A DNA stretch of 64,000 bases from Prauserella cavernicola (GCF_016595675.1 NZ_JAENJH010000002.1:1267184-1331183), one strand, 5' to 3'. Shown: positions 17,674-27,072, numbered from the stretch's first letter. Program-made: numbers and translations. The notes: generated from the letters alone by a model not told the origin.

Positions 17674-19119
17674 TCAGGCGGCCGTCTCGGACCCGAGGGC
17701 TTCGAGGAACGAGCGCGCCCACCTGTCGACGTCGTGGGTCAATACCTGACGACGCAAGGCGCGCATCCTACGCCGACCTTCCGCGGGGTCGAGCGTAATA
17801 GCCTGTTCCAGCGCGTTCTTCACCCCGTCCAGGTCATGCGGGTTGACCAGGAACGCGCTGCTCAGCTCGGCCGCGGCGCCCGCGAACTCGGACAGCACGA
17901 GCGACCCGCCGAGGTCGTGCCTGCACGCCACGTACTCCTTGCAGACCAGGTTCATGCCGTCACGCAGTGGCGTCACGACCATGACGTCGGCTGCGGAGAA
18001 GAACGCGGCGAGTTCCGTCCGGTTGACCGACTGGTGCAAATAGTGCACGACCGGGTGACCGACGCGGGCGAACTCGCCGTTGATGCGACCCACCATCTGC
18101 TCGATCTCGCCGCGCATGCGCTGGTAGTGCTCCACGCGCTCGCGGCTGGGCGTGGCGAGCTGGACGAACGTGACGTTCTCCGGCTTGACCCTGCCCTCCT
18201 GCAGCAACTCGTGGAAGGCCTGCAGGCGCAGGTCGATTCCCTTGGTGTAGTCGAGCCGGTCGACGCCGAGCAGGATCGTCTCGGGGTTGCCGAGGTCGGC
18301 GCGGACCTGGGCCGCGCTGTCGGTGACGGCCTTGGTGCGGGCGAGCGTGTCGAGGCCCGCGGCGTCGATCGAGATGGGGAACGCGCCGACGCGGACGGTG
18401 CGGTCGCCGACCTGCACCATGCCCGGTCTCGAACGCACGCCGACCGAGCCCCTGCTCGGCTCGAGGCCGATCAGCTGCCTGGCGAGCCACAGGAAGTTCT
18501 GGGCGCCGCCCGGCCGGTGGAAGCCGACCAGGTCGGCGCCGATGAGACCGCGCACGATCTCTGCCCGCCACGGCATCTGCATGAACAGTTCCACCGGCGG
18601 GAACGGGATGTGCAGGAAGAAGCCGATCCGCAGGTCCGGCCGCAGCTCGCGGAGCATGCTCGGCACGAGCTGCAGCTGGTAGTCCTGCACCCACACCGTG
18701 GCGCCCTCGCCCGCCACCGCCGCGCTGGCCTCGGCGAAGCGGCGGTTGACGCGGACGTAGGCCTCCCACCAGCCGCGATCGAAGATCGGCCTGGCGACCA
18801 CGTCGTGGTAGAGCGGCCACAGGGTGGCGTTGGAGAAGCCCTCGTAGTAGTCCCGGACGTCGGCGGAGGTGAGGGTCACCGGGTGGAGGACGAGTCCGTC
18901 GTCGGTGAACTCGTCCACCTCGACATCCGGGACCCCGGGCCAACCGACCCAGGCGCCCTTGCGGGAGCGCAGGAACGGCTCCAGCGCCGACACGAGCCCA
19001 CCGGGGCTCTGTGTCCAGCGCTGGGTGCCGTCTTCAGCACGGTCGAGGTCCACCGGTAACCGGTTGGCGACGACCACGAACTCGGCGCGTGCTTCGGACT
19101 CCGTAGCTCGAGCGGGCAT
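17674..19119 (-). CDS. otsA: Trehalose-6-phosphate synthase (GT20)
   Basis: A 481-residue glycosyltransferase that joins a nucleotide-activated glucose to glucose 6-phosphate. Family landmarks: [12 protein letters not shown] at the N-terminus, [47 protein letters not shown] and [18 protein letters not shown], and the C-terminal [10 protein letters not shown]. Length and motif order are normal. It lies upstream of the OtsB-GH15 gene in the same direction, so the pair covers the whole OtsAB route to trehalose, a compatible solute and cell-envelope glycolipid precursor. Confidence 0.96.
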   Translation of the reverse strand: MPARATESEARAEFVVVANRLPVDLDRAEDGTQRWTQSPGGLVSALEPFLRSRKGAWVGWPGVPDVEVDEFTDDGLVLHPVTLTSADVRDYYEGFSNATLWPLYHDVVARPIFDRGWWEAYVRVNRRFAEASAAVAGEGATVWVQDYQLQLVPSMLRELRPDLRIGFFLHIPFPPVELFMQMPWRAEIVRGLIGADLVGFHRPGGAQNFLWLARQLIGLEPSRGSVGVRSRPGMVQVGDRTVRVGAFPISIDAAGLDTLARTKAVTDSAAQVRADLGNPETILLGVDRLDYTKGIDLRLQAFHELLQEGRVKPENVTFVQLATPSRERVEHYQRMRGEIEQMVGRINGEFARVGHPVVHYLHQSVNRTELAAFFSAADVMVVTPLRDGMNLVCKEYVACRHDLGGSLVLSEFAGAAAELSSAFLVNPHDLDGVKNALEQAITLDPAEGRRRMRALRRQVLTHDVDRWARSFLEALGSETAA

Positions 19120-19142
19120 ACGAAAACACTATCGCGATGTGG

Positions 19143-20657
19143 TCATTCCAGACTGCCGCCAGTGTCCAGTGGACCTGCCATTCGGGGTCCGGCCAGCTTG
19201 CGTTCCAGCCTGCCGAGGCCGGTCCGCAGCGGCTGCGCCAGGAACTCGCCCAACACCACGCCCGCGGCCAGTGCCAGCCCGATCGCGACCGCCTCCATCA
19301 GCTGGGTAGCCGTACCGAAGTCGGCGAGCTGGGACAGTCCGCGGTACGTCGCGAACCCAGGAAGAAGCGGAGTGATACCGGACACAGCGACGACGAGCGG
19401 GGTGACCTTCAGCCTGCGGGCGAGCACACCACCGCCGAGACCGACCAGGGTCGCGGCGATCGACGACGCGATGATCTGGCTGAGGCTGAGCACGGTCAGC
19501 GCGCCGTAAGCTCCCACGCCGACCGCTCCGGCGACCGCTGCGACCAGCAGCGGGCGCAGGCTCGAGTACGACGCGAGCGCGAAGCACGCGGCGGCTCCCG
19601 AACCGGCGACCACCATGATCGGCAGGTTCACCGGGTTGAACGCGTCGATCGCCGGAATCGGTGTGCGACCGACGCCGAGGCTGCCTGCCAGCCCGATCGC
19701 CGCGGCGACGCCGGTGATCAGCCCGGCACTCATCAGTGCCACCTCGAGACTTCGGCCCGCAGCGGTGACGTAGTAGCCGGTGATGGCGTCCTGCACGGCC
19801 GACACGGTCGAGAGCCCGGACAGCAACACCGTCAACGCCGCGGCGACGACCAGGGTCGGTCGATCCTCGGGAATGAGGTCCAGGTTGACGAACGCGATCG
19901 CCAGCAGGGTCGCGACGAAGCCGCCCGACACCTGCTGGAAGAAGAACGGCAACGTCAGCTTGTTGAGAATCCTGCCGACGCGGTCGACGAGGGCGCTGAT
20001 CGCGAACGCGACGAGCGCCGCCCAGCCCGATGCGCCGAGCAGGATCGAGATGCAACCGGCCATGCCACCCCAGGCCAGCGTGGAGACCCAGCGCGGGTAG
20101 GGGTGTTTGGCGTTGGTGATGCGGTGCAGCTCGGAGTAGCCCTCCTCGGCGCTGAGCTTGTTGCGCAGGAGCCGCTGCACGAGCCGCTCCGTGTCGGAGA
20201 GGCGCGTGTAGTCGAGGCTGCGGGCGCGGACGACGCGCACAGCGGTGACCGGCGAGAGGTCGCTGCCTCGATGGCAGCTCACAGTGATGGACGTGAAGAT
20301 CACGTCCACCTCACACGTCGGGATACCGAGCGCGCGAGTCAGGGCGAGGATCGTCGCCGTGACGTCTGATGCGCCGGCACCGCTGGCCATCTGGACCTCG
20401 CCGATCCGGACGACGAGGTCGAGCACGAGGTGCACGGTCGGTTCGTCGGGAAGTTGTGGGCCCATGGTCGCCGGGGGCTCGACCACGGGAAGCTCGCCGG
20501 TCGGTGCTTCGAGGATGTGCCACGCACGCTGCCGCAGCGAGCGGCCACGCTGCTGCCGTGGGACGTGCCTCTCTGTCCGCTCCTCGGCCGGAGCTTCCAG
20601 GATCTGCCACGCGTGCCGGCGGTTCGGCGCCGTTTTCGCGCGCGGCCGTAGTTTCAT
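19143..20657 (-). CDS. Threonine/serine exporter family membrane protein (ThrE-like)
   Basis: A 504-residue protein starting at ATG 20657, six bases after a perfect AAGGAGGT site. Residues 1-80 are a basic, Pro-rich cytoplasmic tail containing a repeated motif, HAWQILEAP and RAWHILEAP, about 32 residues apart. From about residue 90 comes the DUF1212 (ThrE N-terminal) domain with HLVLDLVVRIGEVQMASGAG and conserved VDVIFTSITVSCHRG. The remainder has about ten transmembrane segments of the two ThrE halves. The Corynebacterium glutamicum homologue exports threonine and serine. The gene is divergent from tRNA-Thr, with the start 220 bp from it. Confidence 0.9.
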   Translation of the reverse strand: MKLRPRAKTAPNRRHAWQILEAPAEERTERHVPRQQRGRSLRQRAWHILEAPTGELPVVEPPATMGPQLPDEPTVHLVLDLVVRIGEVQMASGAGASDVTATILALTRALGIPTCEVDVIFTSITVSCHRGSDLSPVTAVRVVRARSLDYTRLSDTERLVQRLLRNKLSAEEGYSELHRITNAKHPYPRWVSTLAWGGMAGCISILLGASGWAALVAFAISALVDRVGRILNKLTLPFFFQQVSGGFVATLLAIAFVNLDLIPEDRPTLVVAAALTVLLSGLSTVSAVQDAITGYYVTAAGRSLEVALMSAGLITGVAAAIGLAGSLGVGRTPIPAIDAFNPVNLPIMVVAGSGAAACFALASYSSLRPLLVAAVAGAVGVGAYGALTVLSLSQIIASSIAATLVGLGGGVLARRLKVTPLVVAVSGITPLLPGFATYRGLSQLADFGTATQLMEAVAIGLALAAGVVLGEFLAQPLRTGLGRLERKLAGPRMAGPLDTGGSLE

Positions 20658-20844
20658 CAGCGACCTCCTTACTGGTTCCGCGCGTAGCATCGACCGGCAA
20701 GGGCCCGCCGTTGCATGCTGACGGCCGTGGCGTCCGCCACGTTTTTCGTTCACCGTGGCCGGCAACCAACATAGCTCTGGGATGGTCGCGCGGCAGTCGG
20801 GTGAGACCGCGCGGCCGCGCGCGCTCACGCGAGCGCGCGACGGA

Positions 20845-20850
20845 TATAGT
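20845..20850 (+). promoter_or_regulatory. Likely -10 box of the tRNA-Thr promoter
   Basis: TATAGT lies 29 bases before the mature 5' end of the tRNA, the only such hexamer in an otherwise very GC-rich 220-base gap between ThrE and the tRNA. A -35 box is not obvious. The rest of that gap contains a GC-rich inverted stretch (GCGCGCTCACGCGAGCGCGC) and no gene. Confidence 0.45.
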
Positions 20851-20878
20851 GAGCCCGCGCTCGCCTGTGGCGAGGCAG

Positions 20879-20951
20879 GCCGGTATAGCTCAGTTGGTAG
20901 AGCAGCTGTCTTGTAAACAGCAGGTCGCAGGTTCGAGTCCTGTTGCCGGCT
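20879..20951 (+). tRNA. tRNA-Thr (anticodon TGT)
   Basis: A 73-base cloverleaf. The acceptor arm GCCGGTA pairs with TGCCGGC; the D-arm is GCTC-AGTTGGTA-GAGC; the anticodon arm GCTGT/ACAGC closes loop CTTGTAA with anticodon TGT at 20912-20914, reading ACA codons; the T-arm contains the standard GGTTCGAGTCC. The discriminator base is T at 20951 and CCA is not encoded. Confidence 0.97.
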
Positions 20952-20957
20952 CACTCG

Positions 20958-21004
20958 GGACCGGGGCACGTCCGATGATCGGATTCGCCCCGGTCCTTCT
21001 TTGT
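20958..21004 (+). terminator. Rho-independent terminator after tRNA-Thr
   Basis: GGACCGGGGC at 20958-20967 pairs perfectly with GCCCCGGTCC at 20987-20996 around a 19-base loop and is followed by TTCTTTGT. It begins 7 bases after the tRNA 3' end and is a convincing intrinsic terminator. Confidence 0.85.
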
Positions 21005-21180
21005 CTCAGTTGTCTTCTCGGCTGCTGTGGCCCGGTGAGTGAGGCCGCCGCCATCCCTGCAACGCCGGCTGCCGTCGGAGCCGTTGCCGAGGTGTGTCCG
21101 GAGTCATTTCGGACGCCGGATTCCCAGTAGTCCGAACCAGCTCAGCAAGCCATTGATTCCGCACGCTTGCCAGAGCGTCC

Positions 21181-21206
21181 TATTATCCTAGTTAGCTAGG
21201 TTAATA
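21181..21206. promoter_or_regulatory. Operator palindrome upstream of the YtrA-type GntR operon
   Basis: TATTATCCTAG at 21181-21191 and CTAGGTTAATA at 21196-21206 form an inverted repeat with 10 of 11 positions matching around TTAG. It lies 16 bases before the GntR start in an unusually AT-rich patch, which suggests that it overlaps the promoter. YtrA-type regulators normally bind such sites to repress their own ABC operon. The assignment is inference. Confidence 0.7.
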
Positions 21207-21221
21207 GCGGAACGGGGTGAT

Positions 21222-21614
21222 GTGGTGTTCCGGTTCAGGTTCGACGCGGGATCGGGTGTGCCGCCGTATCTGCAACTCGTGCAGCAGGTCGAGCAAGCCG
21301 TGCGGCTGGGCGAGCTGCGGGTCGGTGATCGGCTGCCCACGGTCAAGGACCTCGCCCGAACCCTGGTGATCAACCCGAACACCGTGCTCAAGGCGTATCG
21401 CGAATTGGAGCACCGCGGGCTCGCCAAAGGCAGGCCGGGGCGCGGCACGTTCGTCGAGCGGGAGTCCAACGGGCTCGCCGAGTCCGAGCAGGCCGAGTTG
21501 CGCGCCGGGCTCGAGACGTGGCTCGCCACCGCACGCGACGCCGGGATGGACGCCGAGGACATCGCCGCACTCGTCGCCGCCGTACTGCACGACTTCAAGG
21601 AGGAACACCGGTGA
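21222..21614 (+). CDS. GntR-family regulator, YtrA subfamily
   Basis: A 130-residue regulator starting at GTG 21222 (a second GTG follows at once). The winged-helix domain covers residues 12-78 (PPYLQLVQQVEQAVRLGELR, GDRLPTVKDLARTLVINPNTVLKAYRELE). The C-terminal part is short and helical, without a sugar- or fatty-acid-binding domain, which is diagnostic of YtrA. Family members repress an adjacent ABC transporter operon and respond to cell-envelope stress or antibiotics. Its stop overlaps the start of the ABC ATPase gene. Confidence 0.9.
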   Translation: MVFRFRFDAGSGVPPYLQLVQQVEQAVRLGELRVGDRLPTVKDLARTLVINPNTVLKAYRELEHRGLAKGRPGRGTFVERESNGLAESEQAELRAGLETWLATARDAGMDAEDIAALVAAVLHDFKEEHR

Positions 21615-22342
21615 CCGTACCCACCATCTCGACCAGGGGTGTAGGCAAACGGTATGGCCGTCGCTGGGGGCTGCGCGACTGCACGCTCGACATCGAGGCC
21701 GGACGCGTCGTCGGCCTCGTCGGCCCGAACGGCGCTGGTAAGTCGACGTTGCTGAGCCTGCTGGTGGGCCTGCTGCGGCCCACCGAGGGCTCGGTCGAGA
21801 TCCTCGGCGCGCCCGCTGGCTGGGGATCGGTCGCCTACCTCGACCAGCGGCACGCGCTGTACGAGTCGTTCCGCGTGCGCGACATGATCGAGGCAGGGGC
21901 GAGGCTGAACGAGCGGTGGTTCCCGGAGGTCGCGTTCGAGCGGCTACAGGACCTGGGCATCTCGCTGGAGCACAAGGTCGGCAATCTCTCCGGCGGGCAG
22001 CGCGCGCAGGTCGCGCTCGCGCTCGCGCTGGCGAAGCGGCCCGACCTGCTGGTGCTCGACGAGCCCGTCGCCAGTCTCGATCCGCTGGCTCGCCGCGACC
22101 TCATGGGGACGCTCATGGAGGTCAAGTCGGAGTGGGACTGCACGGTCGTGTTGTCGTCGCACGTCGTGTCCGAGCTGGAACGCCTGTGCGACTACCTGGT
22201 GGTGCTCGACGAGGGCACGCTGCGCTACGCCGGTGACATCGACGAGCTGCTGGACTCACACGGAAGACAACGGAGTCTCGAGGAACTGATCTTGTCCTTT
22301 TTGGATGCAGGGGAGCTCGCCCGGTCCGAGGTGACCGCATGA
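21611..22342 (+). CDS. ABC transporter ATP-binding protein
   Basis: A 243-residue ATPase starting at GTG 21611, overlapping the GntR stop (GTGA). Walker A is GLVGPNGAGKST, the Q-loop lies in AYLDQRHALYESF, the signature is NLSGGQRAQVALALALAKRP, Walker B is LLVLDEPVASLDPLAR, and the switch His is in VVLSSHVVSELERL. It is of the short drug/lipid export type (BcrA/YtrB-like). Its stop overlaps the permease start (ATGA), so the three genes form one coupled operon. Confidence 0.95.
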   Translation: MTVPTISTRGVGKRYGRRWGLRDCTLDIEAGRVVGLVGPNGAGKSTLLSLLVGLLRPTEGSVEILGAPAGWGSVAYLDQRHALYESFRVRDMIEAGARLNERWFPEVAFERLQDLGISLEHKVGNLSGGQRAQVALALALAKRPDLLVLDEPVASLDPLARRDLMGTLMEVKSEWDCTVVLSSHVVSELERLCDYLVVLDEGTLRYAGDIDELLDSHGRQRSLEELILSFLDAGELARSEVTA

Positions 22343-23265
22343 TCTGGCTGGCCTGGCGGCAGCATCGGTCGAAGCTCGTCGGACTCGGTGCGGTCTTCCT
22401 CCTGCTCGCCTGCGGTTACGTCGCGCTCGGAGCGGCCATGCGCGGTGCGATCAGCCCGGCGGATCTGCCGTACTGCTTCACCGGCTCCGAACCCGTGCGC
22501 TGTGGTTCGTGGTCGGACCTGGTCGACGCGATCCATCACTACGTGGTGATCCTGTTCCCGCTGCTGCCCGCACTGGTGGGCATGTTCCTCGGGGCGCCGC
22601 TCGTGGCGAACGAGCTCGAGCACCACACGCATCGCTTCGCGTGGACTCAGGGCCTCGCGCGGAGCCGGTGGCTGAGCTCGAAGCTCTTGTTCCTCGGCGC
22701 CTGCTCGGTGCTGTTCGGCGTGGTGTTCTCGGTCGCCTACGCCTGGTGGTTCTCGCCCGCGCTGGAGTCGGAGGGCTGGTTCGCCACGTTCGACTTCGGC
22801 CTCGTCTCGTTCCCCGCGACCTCCCTGTTCGGGTTCCTCCTCGGGGTGGCGGCGGGTGCGCTGACGCGCCGGACGCTGGCGGGCATGGCGGCGACCCTGG
22901 CCGTGTACCTACCTCTGTTCGTGGTGGTGAAGAACTTCGTGCGGCCGCACTACCTCGACCCGGTGCTGTCGGCCTCGCCCGCCGTGGACTCGCTCCGGGT
23001 GGGCACGCAGGTGTTCGTCGACGCCCAGGGCGCGGTGTACAGCTCCAGCGAGGCCGCTTCGCGGGCCGGTGTCGCCGATCCGGCTGGATTCCTCAACTCC
23101 GACACGGCGGACGAGATGGCCCGGGCGGGTTACTTCTCACGAGTCCCGGTCCAGCCCGCGGACCGGTACTGGACGCTTCAGGTCATCGAGGCCGGACTGT
23201 TCCTCGCGCTGGCGGGGGTGTGCGTGGCACTGGTGTTCTGGTGTGTCAACCGCAGGCTGAGCTGA
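22339..23265 (+). CDS. ABC-2 type transporter permease
   Basis: A 308-residue membrane protein beginning MIWLAWRQHRSKLVGLGA, a common start for actinobacterial permeases paired with YtrA-type operons. It has about six hydrophobic segments: two near residues 15-35 and 65-90, three between 110 and 200, and one at the C-terminus (LFLALAGVCVALVFWCVN). A large extracellular loop lies between the last two. It probably forms an exporter with the ATPase upstream. The substrate is unknown; antimicrobial or envelope stress relief is the usual suggestion. Confidence 0.88.
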   Translation: MIWLAWRQHRSKLVGLGAVFLLLACGYVALGAAMRGAISPADLPYCFTGSEPVRCGSWSDLVDAIHHYVVILFPLLPALVGMFLGAPLVANELEHHTHRFAWTQGLARSRWLSSKLLFLGACSVLFGVVFSVAYAWWFSPALESEGWFATFDFGLVSFPATSLFGFLLGVAAGALTRRTLAGMAATLAVYLPLFVVVKNFVRPHYLDPVLSASPAVDSLRVGTQVFVDAQGAVYSSSEAASRAGVADPAGFLNSDTADEMARAGYFSRVPVQPADRYWTLQVIEAGLFLALAGVCVALVFWCVNRRLS

Positions 23266-23381
23266 CGGGTCACTCGACCGAGGGGCGCGACGGTTGGCGC
23301 ACGGGTGGGCCGGGCACTCGCTCGTCAGCTCCGAATTCCCCGCCGGGTCACGAAAAGCGGCAATCGGAAGGAACCGTCATC

Positions 23382-24191
23382 ATGACCCAGTCCATGAGGC
23401 CAGACGAGCTCGTCGACAGCACTGTCGTCGACCACAGCGGCAGCAAGATCGGCAAGGTCGGCACCGTTTACCTCGCCGACGACACGCACGAACCCGAATG
23501 GGTCACAGTGCGCACCGGCATGTTCGGGCAGCGGGAGAGCTTCGTCCCGCTGCACGGCGCCAACCTGGACGCCGAGGGGCTGCACGTCAGCGTCGCCAAG
23601 GACCAGGTGTCCGATGCTCCTCGGATGGACGTCGAGGGCCACCTCTCCCACAAGGAGAGCGCGGAGCTCTACCGCTACTACGACCTGCCGGCGCCGCGCC
23701 AGAGCATGGACGGGCCGACGGGCACCTCACCGGGACGGCTCGGAGGTGGCAGGCCCCGCGACACCGGCCGCGAGCGGTCTGAGCACTCCGGCTCCGATGG
23801 TTCCGATGGCTCCGGCGGAACGATGATGCGTAGCGAGGAGCAGCTCAAGGTCGGTACCGAACAGGTGGAGACGGGTCGCGTGCGCCTGCGCAAGTACGTC
23901 GTCACCGAGGAGCAGCAGGTGAGCGTGCCGGTGAGCCACGAGGAGGTCCGCCTCGAGCGGGAGCCGATCACCGACGCCGACCGTGCGGGCGGGGTGCCGA
24001 TCGGCGAAGACGAGCAGGAGATCGTCCTGCACGAGGAACGTCCGGTGGTGCGCAAAGAATCCGTGCCCGTGGAGAAGGTGCGGCTCGGCACGGAGCAGGT
24101 GACCGAGGAGCAGACCGTCACCGACCAGGTGCGCAAGGAGCGCATCGAGGTCGACGGCGACGATCCGCAGGGCAGGCACCGCAAGGAGTGA
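23382..24191 (+). CDS. PRC-barrel and DUF2382 (YsnF/AvaK) domain protein
   Basis: A 269-residue soluble acidic protein starting at ATG 23382, nine bases after GGAAGGAA. Residues 8-95 form a PRC-barrel (LVDSTVVDHSGSKIGKVGTV, YRYYDLPAP). A Gly/Ser/Asp linker at about 105-145 leads to DUF2382 at 150-262, with its repeated EEQ and E-rich strands (RLRKYVVTEEQQVSVPVSHE, VRLEREPITDADR, VLHEERPVVRKE). Such proteins are general stress proteins of unknown mechanism and common in actinobacteria and Deinococcus. Confidence 0.88.
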   Translation: MTQSMRPDELVDSTVVDHSGSKIGKVGTVYLADDTHEPEWVTVRTGMFGQRESFVPLHGANLDAEGLHVSVAKDQVSDAPRMDVEGHLSHKESAELYRYYDLPAPRQSMDGPTGTSPGRLGGGRPRDTGRERSEHSGSDGSDGSGGTMMRSEEQLKVGTEQVETGRVRLRKYVVTEEQQVSVPVSHEEVRLEREPITDADRAGGVPIGEDEQEIVLHEERPVVRKESVPVEKVRLGTEQVTEEQTVTDQVRKERIEVDGDDPQGRHRKE

Positions 24192-24255
24192 CCGCCTTGC
24201 CTCTCGCGCCTAGGCTGCCGGTTGAGGCAAGACGACTTGGCGTGAGAGGACACGA

Positions 24256-25884
24256 ATGCTGGATCTGCTGCTGCGTGATGTGCGGGCACTGACGATGACC
24301 GGTGAGCGGCCCCGCGCGAACACCATCGGCGTGCTGGGTGGCCGGATAGTCGGCGTCGACGACGAGGTCGAGGGGCTGCGGGCGCGGCATGTCGTCGACT
24401 GCGACGGCGCCGTGCTCACCCCCGGCTTCGCTGACGCCCACAACCACATGGTGTGGTACGGATTGTCGCTCGCCGAGCTGGATCTCTCGGTGTGCCGCAC
24501 GCCGCAGGAGCTCTACGACGCCGTCGCCGCGAAGGCGGCGAGCCTGCCCTCCGACGCCTGGGTTGTCGGCTCCGGCTACGACGACTTCGTGCTCGGCGGG
24601 CACCCCGATCGCGCCGCGCTCGACCGCGCTGGCGGCGGCAGGCCCGTGTGGCTCAAGCACCGTTCGGCGCACATGTGCGTGGCGAGCAGCGCGATTCTGG
24701 ACCAGGCCGGGGTGCTCGACGGCTCGGCGAAGGTGCCAGAGGGCGGTGTCGTCGAGCTCGGCGACGACGGTGTGCCCACCGGTCTGCTCGCGGAGCAGGC
24801 GCAGCAGCTCGTGGACGCGCTCGTGAAGCCCTATCCCGTCGAGGAGCTCGTGGCCGCCATCGACCGGGCCGCGCGCGTCTACGTCACCGAGGGCCTCACG
24901 CACGTGACCGAGGCCGGGATCGGCGGTGGCTGGATCGGCCACAGCCCCGCCGAGGCCGCCGCCTACCAGGCCGCGAGGCAGCGCGGGTTGCTGCCGTTGC
25001 GGGTCGAACTGATGCCGGCCAGCGAGGTGCTGCACCCGCTGCACGGCGACGCCTTCGGCCTGGATCTGGGGCTGCGCACCGGTTTCGGCGACGATTTCCT
25101 GCGCATCGGCCCGATGAAGATCTTCACCGACGGCGCGCTGTCCAGCCGTACGGCGGCGGTCACCGAGCCGTTCTGCGGCCACGGTGGGGTCGGCGTGCTC
25201 GGTGACGACCCCGCGGTGCTGCGCGAACGGATGCTCGCCGCGCACAAGGGCGGCTGGCGGATCGCGGCGCACGCGATCGGCGACCGCGCCATCGACCTCA
25301 CGCTCGACACCTTCGAGGAGGCGCAGCGCGTGCTGCCGAGGCCGGAGGTCCGGCACCGCATCGAGCACTCCGCGATGGTGCGGCCCGAGCAGCTGGCGAG
25401 GATGGCCGCGCTCAACGTGGTCCCCGTTCCGCAGGCGCGGTTCCTGTACGAGATCGGCGACACGATGGTGGGCGCGGTCGGCGAGAGCCGGGTGCCGTGG
25501 CTGTACCGGCACAAGTCCTTCCTCGCTGCCGGCCTGCGGGTGCCCGGCAGCTCCGACCGGCCGTGCGTCTCGGCCGGGGCGCCGCTGCTCGGCCTGCAGT
25601 CGATGGTCGAGCGCACCACCAAGGCCGGTGTGGTGCTCAGCGAGGACGAGCGGGTGGACGGCGAGGAGGCGCTGCGTGCCTTCACCGTGCACTCCGCCTA
25701 CGCGGCGGGACAGGAGCACGAGCGCGGTCACCTGGCGGCGGGCGCGTTCGCGGACATGGTGCTGCTCGACGACGACCCCACCACGGCACCGAGTTCGAGC
25801 ATCGGCGACATCGGTGTGCTCGCGACGTTCGTCGCGGGCAAGGCCGTGCACGGGGCGGAGAAGTTCGCGAACGCGCCCACCTGA
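24256..25884 (+). CDS. Amidohydrolase family protein (YtcJ-like)
   Basis: A 542-residue metal-dependent hydrolase starting at ATG 24256 after GAGAGGA. The TIM barrel carries the HxH metal motif (GFADAHNHMVWYG), the DGALSS region with a likely metal-bridging Lys in IGPMKIFTDG, the ligands WRIAAHAIGDRAI and RHRIEHSAM, and the final Asp in VPGSSDRPC. The C-terminal composite sandwich closes the fold (ERGHLAAGAFADMVLLDDDP). YtcJ-like enzymes act on N-substituted amides, but the natural substrate is generally unknown. It stands alone, 64 bp after the stress protein. Confidence 0.9.
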   Translation: MLDLLLRDVRALTMTGERPRANTIGVLGGRIVGVDDEVEGLRARHVVDCDGAVLTPGFADAHNHMVWYGLSLAELDLSVCRTPQELYDAVAAKAASLPSDAWVVGSGYDDFVLGGHPDRAALDRAGGGRPVWLKHRSAHMCVASSAILDQAGVLDGSAKVPEGGVVELGDDGVPTGLLAEQAQQLVDALVKPYPVEELVAAIDRAARVYVTEGLTHVTEAGIGGGWIGHSPAEAAAYQAARQRGLLPLRVELMPASEVLHPLHGDAFGLDLGLRTGFGDDFLRIGPMKIFTDGALSSRTAAVTEPFCGHGGVGVLGDDPAVLRERMLAAHKGGWRIAAHAIGDRAIDLTLDTFEEAQRVLPRPEVRHRIEHSAMVRPEQLARMAALNVVPVPQARFLYEIGDTMVGAVGESRVPWLYRHKSFLAAGLRVPGSSDRPCVSAGAPLLGLQSMVERTTKAGVVLSEDERVDGEEALRAFTVHSAYAAGQEHERGHLAAGAFADMVLLDDDPTTAPSSSIGDIGVLATFVAGKAVHGAEKFANAPT

Positions 25885-25890
25885 TCCGCG

Positions 25891-27072
25891 TCAGGTGCGG
25901 GGGATGGCGAGCTGCTCGAACGTGATCGTCTCGTAGCTGCCCTCGGCGCCCGTCTCGTACAGCAGACCGACGCTGCGGGAGTCGAGCTGCACCAGGTCGC
26001 AGTACGCGGCCGGCGCCTCGGAGACGAGGTGCGCGGTTCGCCAGGTGCGACCCCGGTCGGAGCTGATCCGGACGCTCATCGCCCTTCGGGCGTCCGGATC
26101 GGACGGTCCTGCGAAGAGCAGCGCGTTTTCCCTCGAGGTCTGCAGGACGCTGCTCTGCACGCGCGGGCCCACCAGTCCCGGTTGCTCGCGGTAGGGCTCG
26201 ACGAGGGTCTCGCCGCCGTCGGCGCTGTAGGTGTCCACCCGGTGGCCGGGTGCGGTGCCGTGGCAGCGGCTGTTGAAGTACAGCGTGCCGTCGGGCAGTT
26301 CGGCGACGGTGGTCTCGTTGGCGGCGATGTATCCGTCGTGGCGCTCCTCGGTGAAGCCGATGCGCCACGTGCGGCCGCCGTCGTCACTGAGCAGGCAGTG
26401 GGCGCCGTAGTACTTGTCCTCGGCGCCGGTGTCGGGCGAGCCCTCGGGCGGCGCGCTGGAGTGGTTGGCGGGCACGACGATGCGGCCCTTGTGCCTGCCG
26501 TGCTCGAGCTCGATCGCGTGGCAGGGGCCCGTCGCGTACCAGCGCCAGTCCGGTGCCTTGGCATCGGCGGTGATCTCGACGGCCTCGGAGAACGTGTGGC
26601 CGTCGTCGGTGCTGCGCTGGACGAACACCCTGCGAGTGTCCTGTTCGGACACGGTGCCTTCCCTGATCTCGTCCTCGGACACCCTGCCGTTGCGGACGGT
26701 CAGCAGCACGATGTCGCCGGAGCTCAGCACGACGGGAGAGGGGTTGCCCGCGGTGGCGTCGCCGTTGGCGGAGACGACGGACAGCGGGCTCCACGTGCGG
26801 CCGCCGTCGGCCGAGCGGCGCGACACGACCTGGATCGCGCCGCTGTCACCCGCCGACTCGACGCGACCTTCGGCGAAGGCGAGCAGCTCACCGGCCTTCG
26901 TGCGGACGAGCGCGGGAATGCGGAACGTGTGGTAGCCCTCGGTGCCCGAGGTGAACGGCACTGAGGTCATACTGCGGGCACGCGGGGCGGCGGCGGCCGC
27001 TGGCGCGAGGGCCAGGCCGGCTGCGGTGGCGCCTGCGAGGGAGAGGGCGGCGCGTCGGGACACGGCGGGCAT
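25891..27072 (-). CDS. Secreted exo-alpha-sialidase (GH33-like)
   Basis: A 393-residue exported enzyme. The N-terminus has a twin-arginine signal (VSRRAALSLAGATAAGLALA) with likely cleavage after AAAAA near residue 28. The mature domain has the sialidase FRIP motif (YHTFRIPALV), the following FAEGR block, and at least four Asp-boxes (SADGGRTW, STDDGHTF, SDDGGRTW, SSDRGRTW). Catalytic Glu/Tyr candidates lie in ANETTVAEL and VGLLYETGAEGSYETITF. It would release sialic acid or KDN-type residues outside the cell. Its start faces the SIS-domain gene across a palindromic operator. Confidence 0.9.
   Translation of the reverse strand: MPAVSRRAALSLAGATAAGLALAPAAAAAPRARSMTSVPFTSGTEGYHTFRIPALVRTKAGELLAFAEGRVESAGDSGAIQVVSRRSADGGRTWSPLSVVSANGDATAGNPSPVVLSSGDIVLLTVRNGRVSEDEIREGTVSEQDTRRVFVQRSTDDGHTFSEAVEITADAKAPDWRWYATGPCHAIELEHGRHKGRIVVPANHSSAPPEGSPDTGAEDKYYGAHCLLSDDGGRTWRIGFTEERHDGYIAANETTVAELPDGTLYFNSRCHGTAPGHRVDTYSADGGETLVEPYREQPGLVGPRVQSSVLQTSRENALLFAGPSDPDARRAMSVRISSDRGRTWRTAHLVSEAPAAYCDLVQLDSRSVGLLYETGAEGSYETITFEQLAIPRT

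Noticed and set aside
14914..19059. A 1381-codon open frame antisense to the trehalose genes
   Set aside because: It is His/Gln/Arg/Val-rich, matches no family and lies opposite two well-supported enzymes. GC bias at third positions explains it.
20658..20969. N-terminal extension of the ThrE gene upstream of 20657
   Set aside because: The extension would read antisense through the tRNA-Thr gene, and ATG 20657 has an ideal AAGGAGGT site.
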